Shown here piece after piece: positions 63,279-64,000 of a stretch of DNA of 64,000 nt. The first letter of the stretch is position 1. Each line of letters opens with the position of its first letter. The stretch is from NCBI RefSeq assembly GCF_021018895.1, contig NC_079377.1, positions 7,136,501 to 7,200,500 on the forward strand, in the 5' to 3' direction. Made by a program: the position numbers and the translations under genes. Below the pieces are notes generated by a model. The model did no database searches. It was not told the DNA's origin and worked only from the letters and a program-made list of their open reading frames with translations. This DNA comes from Seriola aureovittata. Its lineage: Eukaryota; Chordata; Actinopteri; Carangiformes; Carangidae.

Positions 63279-64000
63279 ATGGTATTTATCTTCAATACAG
63301 TGTTGTATGAGTTCATGATCATGTTAAACACTTGCTCTTGCTTTGCATTGCCAACCAGTCAAAGTAAAAAATTAATCTTTTAACTTTTGTATACATGCCG
63401 GTTTTGATTAATGACTCCTTCCACATATCTTAACATGACAGCAAATAAGTGCCAGTCATTGCGAGCCGAGGGGACTTGTCTATCTTTAGTCAATCATGAA
63501 GCTGTCTCTTCAAAGTGTTCAATGGTCCATGGAAAAAAGAATTGAGAGATGGCATCTTGCTTCAAAGAGCTCTCCAGCAGTTCTCATTCCTTCGTCTCTG
63601 CATGTAACTCACTGTCAGTGTTTCAGAGTTGTACACGGTGTAGGCACCAGATAATGCTCGGGCCTGTGTTTACAGATGATGTAACACATTATGATTGGCT
63701 GTTTGTTGGAAGGTGTATGGATGCCAGCGTTTCCTTGTGGTCTTCATTTCTTAGCTAAAAGAGATAAATTAATGATGGAGAATTTCAAGACTGAAATAAA
63801 ACTGTTATATGATAAATTAATACATTAATTAATTATATGATAAAAAGTGCTCCATTTGTGGGTTGTGTAAGGGATTTGTTGTACTTTCTGATAAATAATG
63901 GAGCAGCACATGTCCCAGACTGCAGCAGTAAATTTATGCCCAGCACAGAACTAAATACAGAATTTGAAACACACACAAATAAATAAATACACACATATAT

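Larger units (their letters stand above)
57122..64000 (-). other. macrod2: macrod2 intron upstream of exon A (partial)
   Basis: This is the 3' part, in gene sense, of the intron ahead of exon A, at least 6,879 bp long. It interrupts a codon in phase 1. I looked for the expected preceding macrodomain exon (human-like HAKITCGYDLPAK) and did not find it. Only T- and A-tracts (60721-60736, 60798-60810), a C9 run near 63080 and an ATT/AGT repeat (63217-63278) stand out. Confidence 0.82.

Noticed and set aside
63805..63844. Direct repeat ttatatgataaa (63805-63816 and 63833-63844)
   Set aside because: Very low-complexity AT sequence in which such repeats are expected by chance.
1..64000. Prokaryotic systems, CRISPR arrays, phage or plasmid modules
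   Set aside because: Spliced vertebrate exons, LINE remnants and microsatellites rule out a bacterial or phage origin, and no regularly spaced direct repeats with unique spacers were seen.

Overview
This is non-coding-rich vertebrate DNA, almost certainly from a ray-finned fish and probably a percomorph. It is AT-rich and poor in CpG. It has long CA/GT microsatellites, decayed 3' ends of LINEs with characteristic teleost tails, and a dispersed TTAA-ended repeat that is common in spiny-rayed fish. There is no prokaryotic gene organisation: no operons, ribosome binding sites or tightly packed ORFs. Nearly all long open frames are chance frames, CA/GT-repeat shadows or transposon remnants.

The whole window appears to lie inside one gene on the minus strand, macrod2, which encodes the mono-ADP-ribosyl hydrolase MACROD2. 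Three consecutive coding exons are recognisable by protein similarity and GT-AG splice sites. They are 57000-57121 (122 nt, VIHTVGP motif), 30325-30355 (a 31-nt micro-exon encoding the catalytic/diphosphate loop FPCISTGIY) and 19190-19263 (74 nt, FPNEPAA motif). Intron phases chain perfectly (1, 0, 1, 0). The introns are 26,644 bp and 11,061 bp. The outer two introns run off the window, by more than 6.8 kb upstream and more than 19.1 kb downstream. The preceding exon (macrodomain N-terminal half) and the following exon (CVFLE-type strand) were not found here.

Layout by region. 1-19189: downstream intron with CA/GT microsatellites, a degenerate AT-rich minisatellite, small tandem duplications and a GC-richer patch at 13.6-14.2 kb. 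19264-30324: intron with a G-quadruplex motif at 22.3 kb and homopolymer tracts. 30356-56999: intron that begins (gene sense) at 56999 and ends next to a LINE 3' end just upstream of the micro-exon. It also holds a second LINE 3' fragment (34.1-34.55 kb), a diverged direct repeat pair (37.1 and 40.8 kb), a teleost dispersed repeat (41.0 kb), another probable repeat (47.9-48.1 kb) and a GC-rich foldable block with an A-tract (53.7-53.9 kb). 57122-64000: 5' part of the upstream intron, with homopolymers and ATT/AGT repeats.

I found no new multi-gene system. The most interesting structure is the micro-exon: it carries the enzyme's catalytic loop, its polypyrimidine tract is itself a microsatellite, and a LINE tail sits right upstream.
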